Source: Bacillota bacterium
GTDB lineage: Bacteria > Bacillota_A > Clostridia > Lachnospirales > Lachnospiraceae
Direction: 5' to 3'
Length of the DNA stretch: 64,000 nt
Assembly (NCBI GenBank): GCA_023407175.1
Contig: JAEYMU010000013.1
Location: 38,384-102,383, forward strand
In this document: piece by piece, positions 42,723 to 51,474 of the stretch
Layout: each line of letters starts with the position of its first letter
Numbering within the stretch: position 1 is the first letter of the stretch
The notes under the pieces: model-generated
What the model was told of the DNA's origin: nothing
Seen by the model: the letters and a program-made list of their open reading frames with translations, nothing else
Databases searched by the model: none
Position numbers and translations under genes: made by a program

Positions 42723-45035
42723 CTAATCCCGGACTAAAATTCTTGCATTCACCTTTAATAATGCTTTCGATGACAACAGTGTACTGAATAAAAAGCCTGC
42801 GATGATTGCCGCATTGGCGATAAAAAGTCCCTTCGGCCGGATTACCATGGGATATTCGGTAAAGTGAAACATCGACAGACAAAACTTCATAATGGAGGAA
42901 TAGCCTATGATACTGGCCGGAAGCGCAACCGCAATCGATATCAGGGCTATCATCAGGACATAATAAACATTGGCAAGGATCAGATGCCAAGCTGTGTATC
43001 CAATAGATATATATACGCTGTTACTATGCTGCGATCTCATGTTTTTCAGATAAACAATGCAAAAAATATTCAGTGCTCCGATCATGCCGATCAGAAATGC
43101 CACCGGAGGAATTGCCTTTTTTTGCGGGGCTACTATCATATCCATAATACCTGAATACTGTTCGGTTCTTTTTATCACATTAGCCTTTCCCTCAAGCTGC
43201 TTCTTCATATCCTTAATAAAGTCCTCTGTCTCCTTCCCGTCCCGCAAATATACGGAAATATTATTATATGCAAGGTCAATCGCCCTTTCTGTAAATGCTG
43301 ACGTTGTCAGACGGCACACCTCTCCAAACTGGTAATAGGACTGGAAAATCCCTGTAATCAGTAAATTTGCTTTGATATCTTCCCTTAGATATACCTCGAT
43401 ATAATCTCCGATATCCTTATGAAGCTCCCCGGCAATGGTAGTCGATATAGCAATTTCGCTGCTGTTAACAGGATTTTTTCCCTTTGTAACCGGGAGCTTT
43501 GAGGCGGCAAAATCATCATAAACAAAGGCATCCATATTCGTAATACTGCTTCCCTTTTTCCATTTCATCGTAATCTGGTATTGAAGATAATTACAAAGGC
43601 AATACTTTGTTCTGCTGTCCTGCTCGGTCAGGCTTCTTACGGTATCAAATTCCCCGCTGTCTACAATACTGATCATAACATCCGCTTTATCCACTCCAAG
43701 CCAAAAGTCATTATGCTCCTTCATGGTGTCCGCAATATCCAGAGTAATCACAATGAAATTCATGCTAAAAACCGTTATAATACAGGTTATAATCATACCA
43801 ATTGCATTACGCTTCTCCCGAAGCAGGGTTCGGTATGCGATCCCAAAGGCAGAAAACTGGAAGCCTGAATTTCCGTTATACCTCTTCCGTTTCTTTAAGC
43901 TGCCATAGTCCATACCGCTTAACGCCGTTACCGGCTTAATCCTCTTTAATTTATAAAAAACAATCAACAGAATGGAGACGATATAGCCCACTGTTATCAG
44001 GTAGCATACGATTCCCGACCACATGGAACGCTGTGTCTTCAGCTTCCCCATATTTTCGAAGATTGAAGTCAGTATGGTATCCGATATGTAGACAGAAGCT
44101 ATAATTCCAAACAGACTGGCAAGGGTAACTACAATAAAATAAAACTTCAGATACATTCCGATCACATCACCCGAGGTATATCCAATTGTCTTATAGATTG
44201 CTATGGACTTTTCATCCGTAAGTATGATATTTTTTATCAGAAAGCGTATCATCAGTCCGCTGACCAGGAGCATAATACTTCCTACGGCTAAAAGAATCGC
44301 ACCTATTATCCTGCCGACCACCATACCGTTATCAATCCTGTCCTCCAGGGTAAGCAAAAAGCCATTCAGCCTGCCGTCATAGGCCTCATAATACGCTTCA
44401 CTAATCTGCTCCCCCGTGACCTTTTCCTTTCCATAGATATACAGATTGAACGCATACTTGACCTGAGGCAGCTTCCTTACCAGAATATCGCTGTCAAAGG
44501 CTGTACTGGTCTGATAAGGATCACTGTACACCGCTGCTACCCGGTAGCTTAAATCGCGGTCCGACAGCTTTAGTGTTATCGTGTCTCCTATATGAAGGTC
44601 ATATTTATTACTGATACAGGCAGCTATCATACACTCATCCTCTGCCAGAGAGGCCGCTGTATCAGGGCCTCCTTCCAGATAATAGTCTGCGCCGAAGATG
44701 CTTTGGCTATATTCGGTCAGGTCCGCAAATACATCTACCTTACTGTCGTTGAAGAACATATTCTCCTCTATGCTGTGACTCTGCGCCACCTCTACCTTAT
44801 CTACACAGTCCAGCTCCTGAAACTGCCTGCGCAAAAGGTCCATCTCTTTCTCGTCTCCCATATGGGTATATAATTTGGCAGTTGCAGCCTTACACTCCTC
44901 TGCAAATTCACGGGAGGGCTTTTCCAGCGAGATTAAAATACTCATTGCACCTGCCAGAAGCGTAGTACAGACCATAATAATCAAAAAGATCATAGCTGTC
45001 TGCAGCTTTCTATGACGAAATAGCTTAATCCACAT
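42723..45035 (-). CDS. FtsX-like ABC transporter permease
   Basis: The 770-residue permease has the duplicated FtsX layout. It has TM1 (about 13-35), a large outer domain, three helices (about 250-370), then a second half with TM at about 415-437, another outer domain, and three final helices (about 650-760). The N-terminus MWIKLFRHRKLQTAMIFLII is typical. With the LolD-like ATPase and the two-component system downstream it resembles antimicrobial-peptide response exporters. GAGGAG precedes the ATG. A 150-bp palindromic element ends 33 nt upstream of the start and may supply or displace the promoter. Confidence 0.9.
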   Translation of the reverse strand: MWIKLFRHRKLQTAMIFLIIMVCTTLLAGAMSILISLEKPSREFAEECKAATAKLYTHMGDEKEMDLLRRQFQELDCVDKVEVAQSHSIEENMFFNDSKVDVFADLTEYSQSIFGADYYLEGGPDTAASLAEDECMIAACISNKYDLHIGDTITLKLSDRDLSYRVAAVYSDPYQTSTAFDSDILVRKLPQVKYAFNLYIYGKEKVTGEQISEAYYEAYDGRLNGFLLTLEDRIDNGMVVGRIIGAILLAVGSIMLLVSGLMIRFLIKNIILTDEKSIAIYKTIGYTSGDVIGMYLKFYFIVVTLASLFGIIASVYISDTILTSIFENMGKLKTQRSMWSGIVCYLITVGYIVSILLIVFYKLKRIKPVTALSGMDYGSLKKRKRYNGNSGFQFSAFGIAYRTLLREKRNAIGMIITCIITVFSMNFIVITLDIADTMKEHNDFWLGVDKADVMISIVDSGEFDTVRSLTEQDSRTKYCLCNYLQYQITMKWKKGSSITNMDAFVYDDFAASKLPVTKGKNPVNSSEIAISTTIAGELHKDIGDYIEVYLREDIKANLLITGIFQSYYQFGEVCRLTTSAFTERAIDLAYNNISVYLRDGKETEDFIKDMKKQLEGKANVIKRTEQYSGIMDMIVAPQKKAIPPVAFLIGMIGALNIFCIVYLKNMRSQHSNSVYISIGYTAWHLILANVYYVLMIALISIAVALPASIIGYSSIMKFCLSMFHFTEYPMVIRPKGLFIANAAIIAGFLFSTLLSSKALLKVNARILVRD

Positions 45036-45055
45036 TCCATTTTCTCCTCACTTGT

Positions 45056-45229
45056 AATGATAAGAATTAGGTAATTGCGAAACACTATAATCCACTAAAT
45101 TTTCCGAACACAAATACAAATTTCTCCGCTCCAACGCTCCTTCCGCTTAACTTCCGCTCCGAAATTGTATTTGTTGTCCGAAAAATTATTAACTTTTGCG
45201 AGTTTCGCAATTACCTAAATGATAAGAAT
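45056..45229. mobile_element. 150-bp MITE-like palindromic element with 12-bp direct repeats
   Basis: The element (45068-45217) has perfect 16-bp terminal inverted repeats TAGGTAATTGCGAAAC / GTTTCGCAATTACCTA. It has a second pair of inner arms (about 45097-45124 and 45161-45187, with CAAATACAA / TTGTATTTG). The flanking 12-bp sequence AATGATAAGAAT is identical on both sides (45056-45067, 45218-45229), like a target-site duplication. It has no coding capacity; the core is a run of CGCTCC-like repeats. The remainder of 45036-45365 holds no gene. Confidence 0.75.
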
Positions 45230-45302
45230 AGTATAAGCCGGGAATATAAAATAAAAATAGGAAAATTATTAATAATTATGAATGAACACTGGAAATTTAC
45301 TT

Positions 45303-45335
45303 AAAAAAATTCCGGTACAACAGGGTGCACCGGAA
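45303..45335 (-). terminator. terminator of the nitroreductase gene
   Basis: TTCCGGT / ACCGGAA stem followed on the minus strand by TTTTTTT. Confidence 0.8.
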
Positions 45336-45365
45336 CTGATCTGTATCTGAATTATTGTTGATCTC

Positions 45366-45950
45366 CTACCGTATATAAGTAATTGGATTGCCGTTGCGCT
45401 TTAAGGGTTCCTGTTCCTTTCCGTCCCTCTTACCCAGGGCCAGGGCACCGCAGACCGTCTCCTCCTCCATAAGACCCAGCCTGTTTAAAAAGGATCTGAC
45501 TTGCGGGTTCTCATCCAGCCAATGAAGCTGATTAATCCAGCAGGAGCCGATATCAAGTGAGGTTGCCGCCAGCATCATATTCTCCAGCAGACAAGCACTG
45601 TCCGCCATTGCGTTGCCATAACCCTTCTTATTGGCTACCACAACAACGGTAGGCGCACTGTAATAAAAATCGTATCCTCCCTTTTTTGATGCCATAATGG
45701 AGGCCTTGATGCTCTTGTACATTCCCTCCTGATATTCCATTTTACTAAATTCCTGCTCTACCAGCTCCCTAAGCTCCAGAAGGGCCGCTTTGTTTTGTAT
45801 GACAAGCAGATGGCTGCTCTGATTATTGCCGCCGCTTGGAGCATAGCGCCCCGCCTCCAGAATTGCCTCCAACTCCGGGTCCGGTATCTGCTCCTCTTTG
45901 AATCTCCTGGTACTTCTTCGCATTTTAATGCAATGGATTACATCATTCAT
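45366..45950 (-). CDS. nitroreductase-family flavoprotein
   Basis: The 194-residue protein has the FMN-binding pattern MRRSTRRFKEEQIPDPELEAILEAGRYAPSGGNNQ at the N-terminus (positions about 10-44), central DSACLLENMMLAATSLDIGSCW and a C-terminal GALALGKRDGK. Members are dimeric NAD(P)H-dependent FMN oxidoreductases acting on nitro compounds, quinones or flavins; the physiological substrate cannot be told from sequence. AAGGAG precedes the ATG. It is separate from its neighbours, ending in a clear terminator. Confidence 0.88.
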   Translation of the reverse strand: MNDVIHCIKMRRSTRRFKEEQIPDPELEAILEAGRYAPSGGNNQSSHLLVIQNKAALLELRELVEQEFSKMEYQEGMYKSIKASIMASKKGGYDFYYSAPTVVVVANKKGYGNAMADSACLLENMMLAATSLDIGSCWINQLHWLDENPQVRSFLNRLGLMEEETVCGALALGKRDGKEQEPLKRNGNPITYIR

Positions 45951-46024
45951 GGCTTCCGCTCCTTATCTTTTCATACACGCCCAGTTTAATTTTATATTAC
46001 TACGGTTTTCTGTGGATTACAATA

Positions 46025-46918
46025 TTATCCCAGAGCTCTTCCCTTACTTTCCGATAAAAGCAAACCGGTAAGCGTCAGAAGGATGCCGCATACCGTAGCT
46101 ATCGTAATCCGCTCACCCAGGATCAGAGCGGAGGTGACCGCTGTGATTACCGGAACCATATAGATATAAATACTTGTCTTCACAGAGCCCAGGAGCTTAA
46201 CTGCATAATTCCAGGTCACAAAACAAAGAGCTGAGGCTCCCAGCCCCAGAAATAAAAGATTCACCAGATTTATTGCATCTGTAAACCGGAGAAAATCCCC
46301 TGAGAAACCCTGCATAAGGACTACCGGCATCATAAACAGCAAGCCATAGAAGAAGGTTCTCCGGGTAGCCTGAATGGTAGAATAGCCAAAGGTGCTGATT
46401 TTCTTAGCCAGGGTCGAATAAACAGCCCAGATAATGGCCGCCGCGACAGCCAGCAAATCCCCCAGCGGATTTAAGGCAAAGTCCGTCTCATTCTGAAGAC
46501 TGATCAGCCCGATTCCAAGCATGGCAATTACAAAGCCAATCAGAAAACGCGGACCGGGGCGTTCACTATGTAAAAACAGCCAGCCGATGATGGCTGTAAA
46601 AAAGGGCGCGATGGATATGATGACCCCCACATGGGAGGCCAGCGTATAGGTCAGGGCAATATTCTCAAAAAGGTAGTACAGGGTGACACCGCACAGCCCT
46701 GCCAGCGCAAAGCAGAACTCCTGGCTTTTTGCTTTGACAAACAGCCTGTGGGGCTGCACCAGCCATAGCGCCAGATATCCGATGGAAAACCGGATGAAAA
46801 GTATCTCGATGGGAGCAAAGCTATTTAGCAGCAGCTTCGTTGATATAAAGGTAGTCCCCCAGATTAAAATCGTAATAAAAGCCGAAATATGGCCGGAAGG
46901 TCTGTTGTTATTTGTCAT
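46025..46918 (-). CDS. EamA/DMT-superfamily transporter
   Basis: The 297-residue protein has ten predicted helices in two EamA repeats (first opening with FITILIWGTTFISTKLLL, second LLAVAAAIIWAVYSTLAKK). Such transporters export amino acids, metabolites or drugs. Its ATG overlaps the AraC-regulator stop by 11 nt and AAAGGAG lies within the regulator's end, so the two are co-translated and probably linked in function. Confidence 0.88.
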   Translation of the reverse strand: MTNNNRPSGHISAFITILIWGTTFISTKLLLNSFAPIEILFIRFSIGYLALWLVQPHRLFVKAKSQEFCFALAGLCGVTLYYLFENIALTYTLASHVGVIISIAPFFTAIIGWLFLHSERPGPRFLIGFVIAMLGIGLISLQNETDFALNPLGDLLAVAAAIIWAVYSTLAKKISTFGYSTIQATRRTFFYGLLFMMPVVLMQGFSGDFLRFTDAINLVNLLFLGLGASALCFVTWNYAVKLLGSVKTSIYIYMVPVITAVTSALILGERITIATVCGILLTLTGLLLSESKGRALG

Positions 46919-47774
46919 CCCGACTCTCCTTTGACCGGATATTCGGATTAGCTGGGCCGTTAAATATCCTCTGGTACTGCTTGGGTGTCAAGCCGATAAA
47001 TTCCTTGAAAAAATTCGTAAAATGACTCTGGTCCGAAAAGCCCGCCATATTTGCGGCCTCCACCGGTGCAATCCCCTGCTCTAAAAGCTTTTTTGCCCGG
47101 TCTATCCGTATTGTCTGCAAATAACGGTAAGGTGACACACCGATCTGCTTTGTAAAGGAGCGCAGCAGATGTGATTTGCTGTAATTTGTCATAGCCTGCA
47201 ATTCATCCAGGGTAAGGTTCTGCTCATAATGCCCTTCCATATAAGCACACAGGGCTTTCAACTGCTCATCCGGCTCCGCCGGCGCAGCCTTCTCAAAGGG
47301 CTCGGCATATTCCTGCAGCACCTGCTCCAGCAGAAAAAACAGGGTTTCCTCCCTTTCAAGCCTGGTGTAATTCGAAACGATAGCCCGGTATAAATCACGG
47401 ACAGACTGGGTGATATCACTTTGATATACTACATTTTGCGTAAAATACGGCGTATAATTCTGTCCTGTTATCTCCTTGACGGCATTTTGCATGACCTCCG
47501 GCTTAATATTGACGGCCCGGTAATCCAGGCTGTCTCCATTCAGCGGAGCACAGGAATGGTTATCCCGGGGATTGAACAAAATCAAATCACCGGCAGACAA
47601 ATCATAATCCTGTCCCCTGCACCAGAGATGCCGTTTGCCTCCCTCCACAAATCCAATCACATAGTAATCATGAAAATGATTGGGAAACTTTTGAACAATA
47701 CCGCTTAAATGATAGGCTTCTATTTGTAATTCGAGGTCATAATAGACCTGACGCTGCTCCTGTTCCTGTGGCAT
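46908..47774 (-). CDS. AraC-family regulator with N-terminal cupin sensor
   Basis: The 288-residue protein has an AraC-type cupin domain (about 15-160, HFHDYYVIGFVEGGKRHLW, LILFNPRDNHSC). A C-terminal double helix-turn-helix follows (about 180-277, LTLDELQAMTNYSKSHLLRSF, then VEAANMAGFSDQSHFTNFFK and GLTPKQY). This is the classical ligand-responsive AraC order. It is upstream of and overlapping the EamA exporter and presumably activates it on binding the exported compound. Confidence 0.88.
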   Translation of the reverse strand: MPQEQEQRQVYYDLELQIEAYHLSGIVQKFPNHFHDYYVIGFVEGGKRHLWCRGQDYDLSAGDLILFNPRDNHSCAPLNGDSLDYRAVNIKPEVMQNAVKEITGQNYTPYFTQNVVYQSDITQSVRDLYRAIVSNYTRLEREETLFFLLEQVLQEYAEPFEKAAPAEPDEQLKALCAYMEGHYEQNLTLDELQAMTNYSKSHLLRSFTKQIGVSPYRYLQTIRIDRAKKLLEQGIAPVEAANMAGFSDQSHFTNFFKEFIGLTPKQYQRIFNGPANPNIRSKESRDDK

Positions 47775-47840
47775 AATCTAATTTTCCTTCCTTTGTTTTC
47801 TTTATTCTACCACAAGCAGAAAAGCTTTTCTTGAACGATA

Positions 47841-48638
47841 TTACCTAAATACCATGCGATTTTCTGCAATATCCCTTGCTGTAACGGAGGGATGATGGTA
47901 CCTCCTCCTTTTTGAGGCAATGCCACCCTTATCAATTGCCCCTTTCGGACACCATTGTATGCAAGCCATACATTGCTGGCATCCGTCCGCAAATTTTATC
48001 CCCTCATTGCCCAGGGTAATATTATTAACCGGACATACCTCACTGCAGGTTCCGCATCTGATGCATTCTCCGGATACCTTGTACTGTCTACCTGCTTCTC
48101 CAAAGCCTTTGATGATATCCATGACCTGGTCATCCGTTTTCTTTGTAAAGAGCCGGGATTTGTTCAAGTGAAAGCCCGTTCCTCCCGCTTTTATAACCTT
48201 TGCAATTTTTAAAATCTTTCCTTTACTTTTTCTGATCAATAGTCTTTGCAGGAATACAGGAAAAGCATTATAGCTTAAAATATAGTTACCTGGCTGCATT
48301 ACTGTAAATTCATACTCTACAGCTTTTCCCGAGGCCTCCACCGCTTCCCTGATATCCTCTGTGGCATGTCCCCGGTTTCCGGCGCAGCCTATCACGGAAA
48401 ATACCATTTGCCTTTCCCCATATTTCACCCGCTTCAAACAATCCATCACAAAGGGAGGCACATGAGAATAGTAGGAGGGTGCACATATGCCGACTCTGTT
48501 AAATTCCTTCGGAATCTCCTTATTCTTAAGCAGCACTGCTATGGGCATAGTCACCGTATCCCCCAATTCCCTTTGTAACCCCTTTGCGATGGCCAGATTA
48601 TTACCTGTACCTGTAAAATAATAGATCACTGTTTTCAT
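47841..48638 (-). CDS. EFR1-type flavodoxin/ferredoxin fusion protein
   Basis: The 265-residue protein has an N-terminal flavodoxin-like domain (YYFTGTGNNLAIAKGL at 6-21, PSYYSHVPPFVMDCL, VIGCAGNRGHA) and a C-terminal pair of 4Fe-4S clusters (CIRCGTCSEVCPVN and CQQCMACIQWCPKG, about 193-240). It would be an electron carrier in anaerobic metabolism, partner unknown. It is transcribed from a near-consensus promoter divergent from a TetR gene whose probable operator lies between them, so it is likely repressed by that regulator. AGGAGG precedes the ATG. Confidence 0.87.
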   Translation of the reverse strand: MKTVIYYFTGTGNNLAIAKGLQRELGDTVTMPIAVLLKNKEIPKEFNRVGICAPSYYSHVPPFVMDCLKRVKYGERQMVFSVIGCAGNRGHATEDIREAVEASGKAVEYEFTVMQPGNYILSYNAFPVFLQRLLIRKSKGKILKIAKVIKAGGTGFHLNKSRLFTKKTDDQVMDIIKGFGEAGRQYKVSGECIRCGTCSEVCPVNNITLGNEGIKFADGCQQCMACIQWCPKGAIDKGGIASKRRRYHHPSVTARDIAENRMVFR

Positions 48639-48672
48639 AGTTTTGTAATCCTCCTATTGATATTTCAAAACA

Positions 48673-48701
48673 ATTATAAAATGCAAGTGAAATTTTGTCA
48701 A
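48673..48701 (-). promoter_or_regulatory. consensus promoter of the EFR1-type gene
   Basis: TTGACA (48696-48701), 17 nt, TATAAT (48673-48678) on the minus strand: a perfect sigma-A match. Confidence 0.8.
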
Positions 48702-48704
48702 CAG

Positions 48705-48734
48705 TTTTGAAATATGTATATTGATATTTCAAAA
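48705..48734. promoter_or_regulatory. probable TetR operator
   Basis: A perfect 11-bp inverted repeat TTTTGAAATAT-n8-ATATTTCAAAA overlaps the -35 of the TetR promoter and abuts the -35 of the divergent gene. A further half-site TTGATATTTCAAAA lies at 48657-48670, beside the EFR1 ribosome binding site. Confidence 0.7.
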
Positions 48735-48749
48735 TGTTATCTATATAAT
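48721..48749 (+). promoter_or_regulatory. promoter of the TetR gene
   Basis: TTGATA (48721-48726), 17 nt, TATAAT (48744-48749). The operator arm covers the -35, implying autorepression. Confidence 0.75.
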
Positions 48750-48776
48750 ATGTAGTAAGACAGGAGGCTGCCCCCA

Positions 48777-49373
48777 ATGAATAAATATGAAATTCGTACT
48801 GCAAATAAAAAAGCCGCCATTATGAAGGCGACTATAAGTCTTATCAATGAAAAAGGATTTTCTGCCACCTGCATTAAGCAGATTGCCTCCTGTGCCGGGG
48901 TTTCTCCTGTTTCAATATACAATTACTATGGAAGTAAAGAGAAACTGGTATTGGAATGTGCCAAAGCAATCATCTCCGAGAATTTCGCCAGCGCAAGAAG
49001 GATATTGGATTCCGAGCTTCCCTATGAGGAAAAAATAAAGACGGCACTTTCTCTTTGTTCTGACGACAGAGCTGTTTCCATGTCAAAATACTTTTCAAGC
49101 ACCTCCCTTGCAGAGAAAAGCTTTAACAAAATTCTGTGTGAGGGCTGCAGGGAAATTAAACGCGAGCTGTATCAGGATTTCATTGAGCTTGGAAAAAAGG
49201 AACAGGTCATTGACTCTTCCATTCCCACTCAAACCATACTGAAATTCATGGATAGCCTGAATGATATTCCGTTGAATGAAGCGTATCTAAAAAATGAAAT
49301 TCAGGACCTGCACAAATTATTTCTATACGGACTCCTTGGCAACTCCCCGCTTTCCGCAAAGAAGGCCCCATAG
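48777..49373 (+). CDS. TetR/AcrR family transcriptional regulator
   Basis: The 198-residue protein has an N-terminal helix-turn-helix (about 10-55, ATISLINEKGFSATCIKQIA then SCAGVSPVSIYNYYGSKEKL) and a helical ligand-binding domain. GGAGG precedes the ATG. The operator-like palindrome between it and the divergent EFR1 gene suggests it represses both, released by an unknown ligand or redox-related signal. Confidence 0.88.
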   Translation: MNKYEIRTANKKAAIMKATISLINEKGFSATCIKQIASCAGVSPVSIYNYYGSKEKLVLECAKAIISENFASARRILDSELPYEEKIKTALSLCSDDRAVSMSKYFSSTSLAEKSFNKILCEGCREIKRELYQDFIELGKKEQVIDSSIPTQTILKFMDSLNDIPLNEAYLKNEIQDLHKLFLYGLLGNSPLSAKKAP

Positions 49374-49394
49374 ACTTATGCCTTGGGGCCCTTT
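49362..49394. terminator. terminator between TetR and activase genes
   Basis: AAGGCCCCA / TGGGGCCCTT stem with a 13-nt loop, overlapping the TetR stop codon; serves both convergent transcripts. Confidence 0.7.
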
Positions 49395-49403
49395 ATTATT
49401 TCA

Positions 49404-50375
49404 CTAAAACTGGTACAGCTTGATACCCTTATCATATAATATTTTATTCAACTCCTGCAGCCTCTCATTAGAGGGTGAGGTCAATCCTTCCAGTGCATAT
49501 TCCCGGCCCAGGCTTAAATATTTGCCCCGGCCCAGCTTATGATAGGGAAGCAACTCCATTCCGGTAAGATTCGGGCAGTTCTCTACGACGAATTCTCCGA
49601 TACGGTCAATATCCTCCGGTGTGTCATTAAAGCCCGGTATCACAGGGGTACGAAGGATGAAATCAAAGCCGTACTCCTTACAAAGGCTGTCCATAGCCCT
49701 GATATTCCTTAGTATGACATCATTCCTTGCGCCGGTCCAGGTAACATGCTTGTCCTCATCCACAGACTTCAAATCTACAAAGGCCAAATTCAAATAAGGT
49801 GCAATTTTAACAAGGTCCTTTTCCGCTCCAAAACCACAGGTCTCTATCGCAGTATTGATATAATTGTTCTGGAAGGTACGCAAAAGTGCGTAGATATATT
49901 CCGGCTGTGCCAACGGTTCCCCACCGGATATGGTAACTCCTCCGCCGCTTAGCCGGTAAAATTGCTGATCCCGCTTTACCGCCTCCAGGACCTCCTTTAC
50001 CGTCATTGCCTTCCCGTCAATCTTTCTGCACTGGGGATAGCATTTCGTGGTACAGACAAAAGCATTCTCCCGCTCATGACATTTCTCACAGATTGTTCGG
50101 TCGGCAAGCAGCCCATTTTTTAATGCCCCATATTCACAAAGCTGCACACATTCCATACAGCCGATGCATTTATCCTGGAAGAATACCATCTCCCGGTTGG
50201 TTTTTTGTGTCTCGGGATTACTGCACCACAGGCAGCGAAGGGGACAGCCCTTTAGAAATACTGTTGTACGAAGGCCAAAGCCGTCATTAATTGCGTAGCG
50301 TTCAATATTTGATATCATTCCCGACGTATTTAATAAGTCAGAAGTCATCGTCATATTCTGAATGTCATTAACCAA
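49404..50375 (-). CDS. glycyl-radical enzyme activase (radical SAM, PFL-AE family)
   Basis: The 323-residue radical-SAM protein has the cluster motif C44-x3-C48-x2-C51 (GCPLRCLWC), the SAM-binding SGGGVTISGGEP, and an inserted dicluster ferredoxin-like domain (about 68-117, CIGCMECVQLC then CEKCHE... CTTKCYPQC). The insert is typical of activases of the dehydratase/decarboxylase branch rather than of pyruvate formate-lyase itself. It would abstract hydrogen from Gly59 of the small radical subunit at 54341-54592. The start is a TTG with GGAGGG 7 nt upstream. It is the last gene of the six-gene operon. Confidence 0.92.
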   Translation of the reverse strand: MVNDIQNMTMTSDLLNTSGMISNIERYAINDGFGLRTTVFLKGCPLRCLWCSNPETQKTNREMVFFQDKCIGCMECVQLCEYGALKNGLLADRTICEKCHERENAFVCTTKCYPQCRKIDGKAMTVKEVLEAVKRDQQFYRLSGGGVTISGGEPLAQPEYIYALLRTFQNNYINTAIETCGFGAEKDLVKIAPYLNLAFVDLKSVDEDKHVTWTGARNDVILRNIRAMDSLCKEYGFDFILRTPVIPGFNDTPEDIDRIGEFVVENCPNLTGMELLPYHKLGRGKYLSLGREYALEGLTSPSNERLQELNKILYDKGIKLYQF

Positions 50376-50459
50376 TTTCTTTCCCTCCGCCTTTCAGGCA
50401 ATCCGCTGCCTGTCTGTTATTAAGGCATGACTGGCAGATTCTCCTGCATTTTTCAATCA

Positions 50460-51434
50460 TCAATTCTCACGGTGCATTAAAACTGCGGCTACGATGATGA
50501 TACCCTTGATAATCATCTGCGGATAGGAGGCAATTCCCATCAAATTCATAATATTCATCAGCGCACCGATCAGGAATGCACCGATCAGGGTTTTCAAGGG
50601 ACTTCCCACACCGCCGGACAGGGTAGCACCGCCTACAACAACCGCTGCAATGGCATCCAGCTCATATCCGTCGCCTACGGTAGCGGTACCCATGCTTAAC
50701 CTTCCGGCAAGAATCATACCGGCCAGGCCAAAGAGGAAGCCTCCAAGTGCATAGGTAATCACAATATATTTCTTTACACTGATACCGGCCAGACGGGCGG
50801 TTTCGGTATTTCCTCCGATGGCATAGATGCCGCGCCCGTATTTTGTTTTCTTTAATAAAAAGGTTACAACCAGATAGGTAATAAATAAAATCAAAACCGG
50901 AATCGGAATCCCGCAAAGGCTTCCCTGAATGAAATTGGGCCAAAAGGTTCCGTCAATTCTTCTATTTTGTCCTACCTGATAAATGTAGGCAATTCCTCGC
51001 AGGATCGTCGTCATGGCCAAGGTTGCAATAAAGGGGGCTACCTTGGCATGTGCGATCAGAGTTCCTGATATGATTCCGAACATAATGCTCATCAGCATAA
51101 CCATAACAATCGCCATAATTCCCCGGCCATCCTGTATAAAGCCTGCCGTAAAGCACACGGCAACCACTACATAGGAGCCTACCGACAGATCAATACCGCC
51201 GGTAATTACAATAAACAGCATTCCAAGGGCACAGATAGCATAAATGGAGTTTTGCAGCAATACCGTTTTGATATTGCTTAGGGTTAGAAATGCCGGTGAT
51301 GCAAAGCTTCCGAAAATAATCAGGGCAATGAATGCAATTACAACAAAATTGCTTTTCATGAAATTCAATGCCTTACTCATATATTGTTTTCCCTGTTTTG
51401 TATCCGATGCTGCTGCCATTTGAATTTCTGACAT
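50460..51434 (-). CDS. sugar ABC transporter permease, RbsC-like
   Basis: The 324-residue membrane subunit of a CUT2 sugar importer has about eight to ten helices with the signature ITGGIDLSVGSYV and a C-terminal GGATLSGGVGSPLKTLIGAFLIG. It sits with its RbsA-type ATPase and RbsB-type binding protein between the split radical enzyme and its activase, so it probably imports the enzyme's substrate. AAAGGAGGAG precedes the ATG. Confidence 0.92.
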   Translation of the reverse strand: MSEIQMAAASDTKQGKQYMSKALNFMKSNFVVIAFIALIIFGSFASPAFLTLSNIKTVLLQNSIYAICALGMLFIVITGGIDLSVGSYVVVAVCFTAGFIQDGRGIMAIVMVMLMSIMFGIISGTLIAHAKVAPFIATLAMTTILRGIAYIYQVGQNRRIDGTFWPNFIQGSLCGIPIPVLILFITYLVVTFLLKKTKYGRGIYAIGGNTETARLAGISVKKYIVITYALGGFLFGLAGMILAGRLSMGTATVGDGYELDAIAAVVVGGATLSGGVGSPLKTLIGAFLIGALMNIMNLMGIASYPQMIIKGIIIVAAVLMHREN

Positions 51435-51474
51435 AGTTTCTCCTCCTTTAAATCTGATTTCAGATCTATTACGT

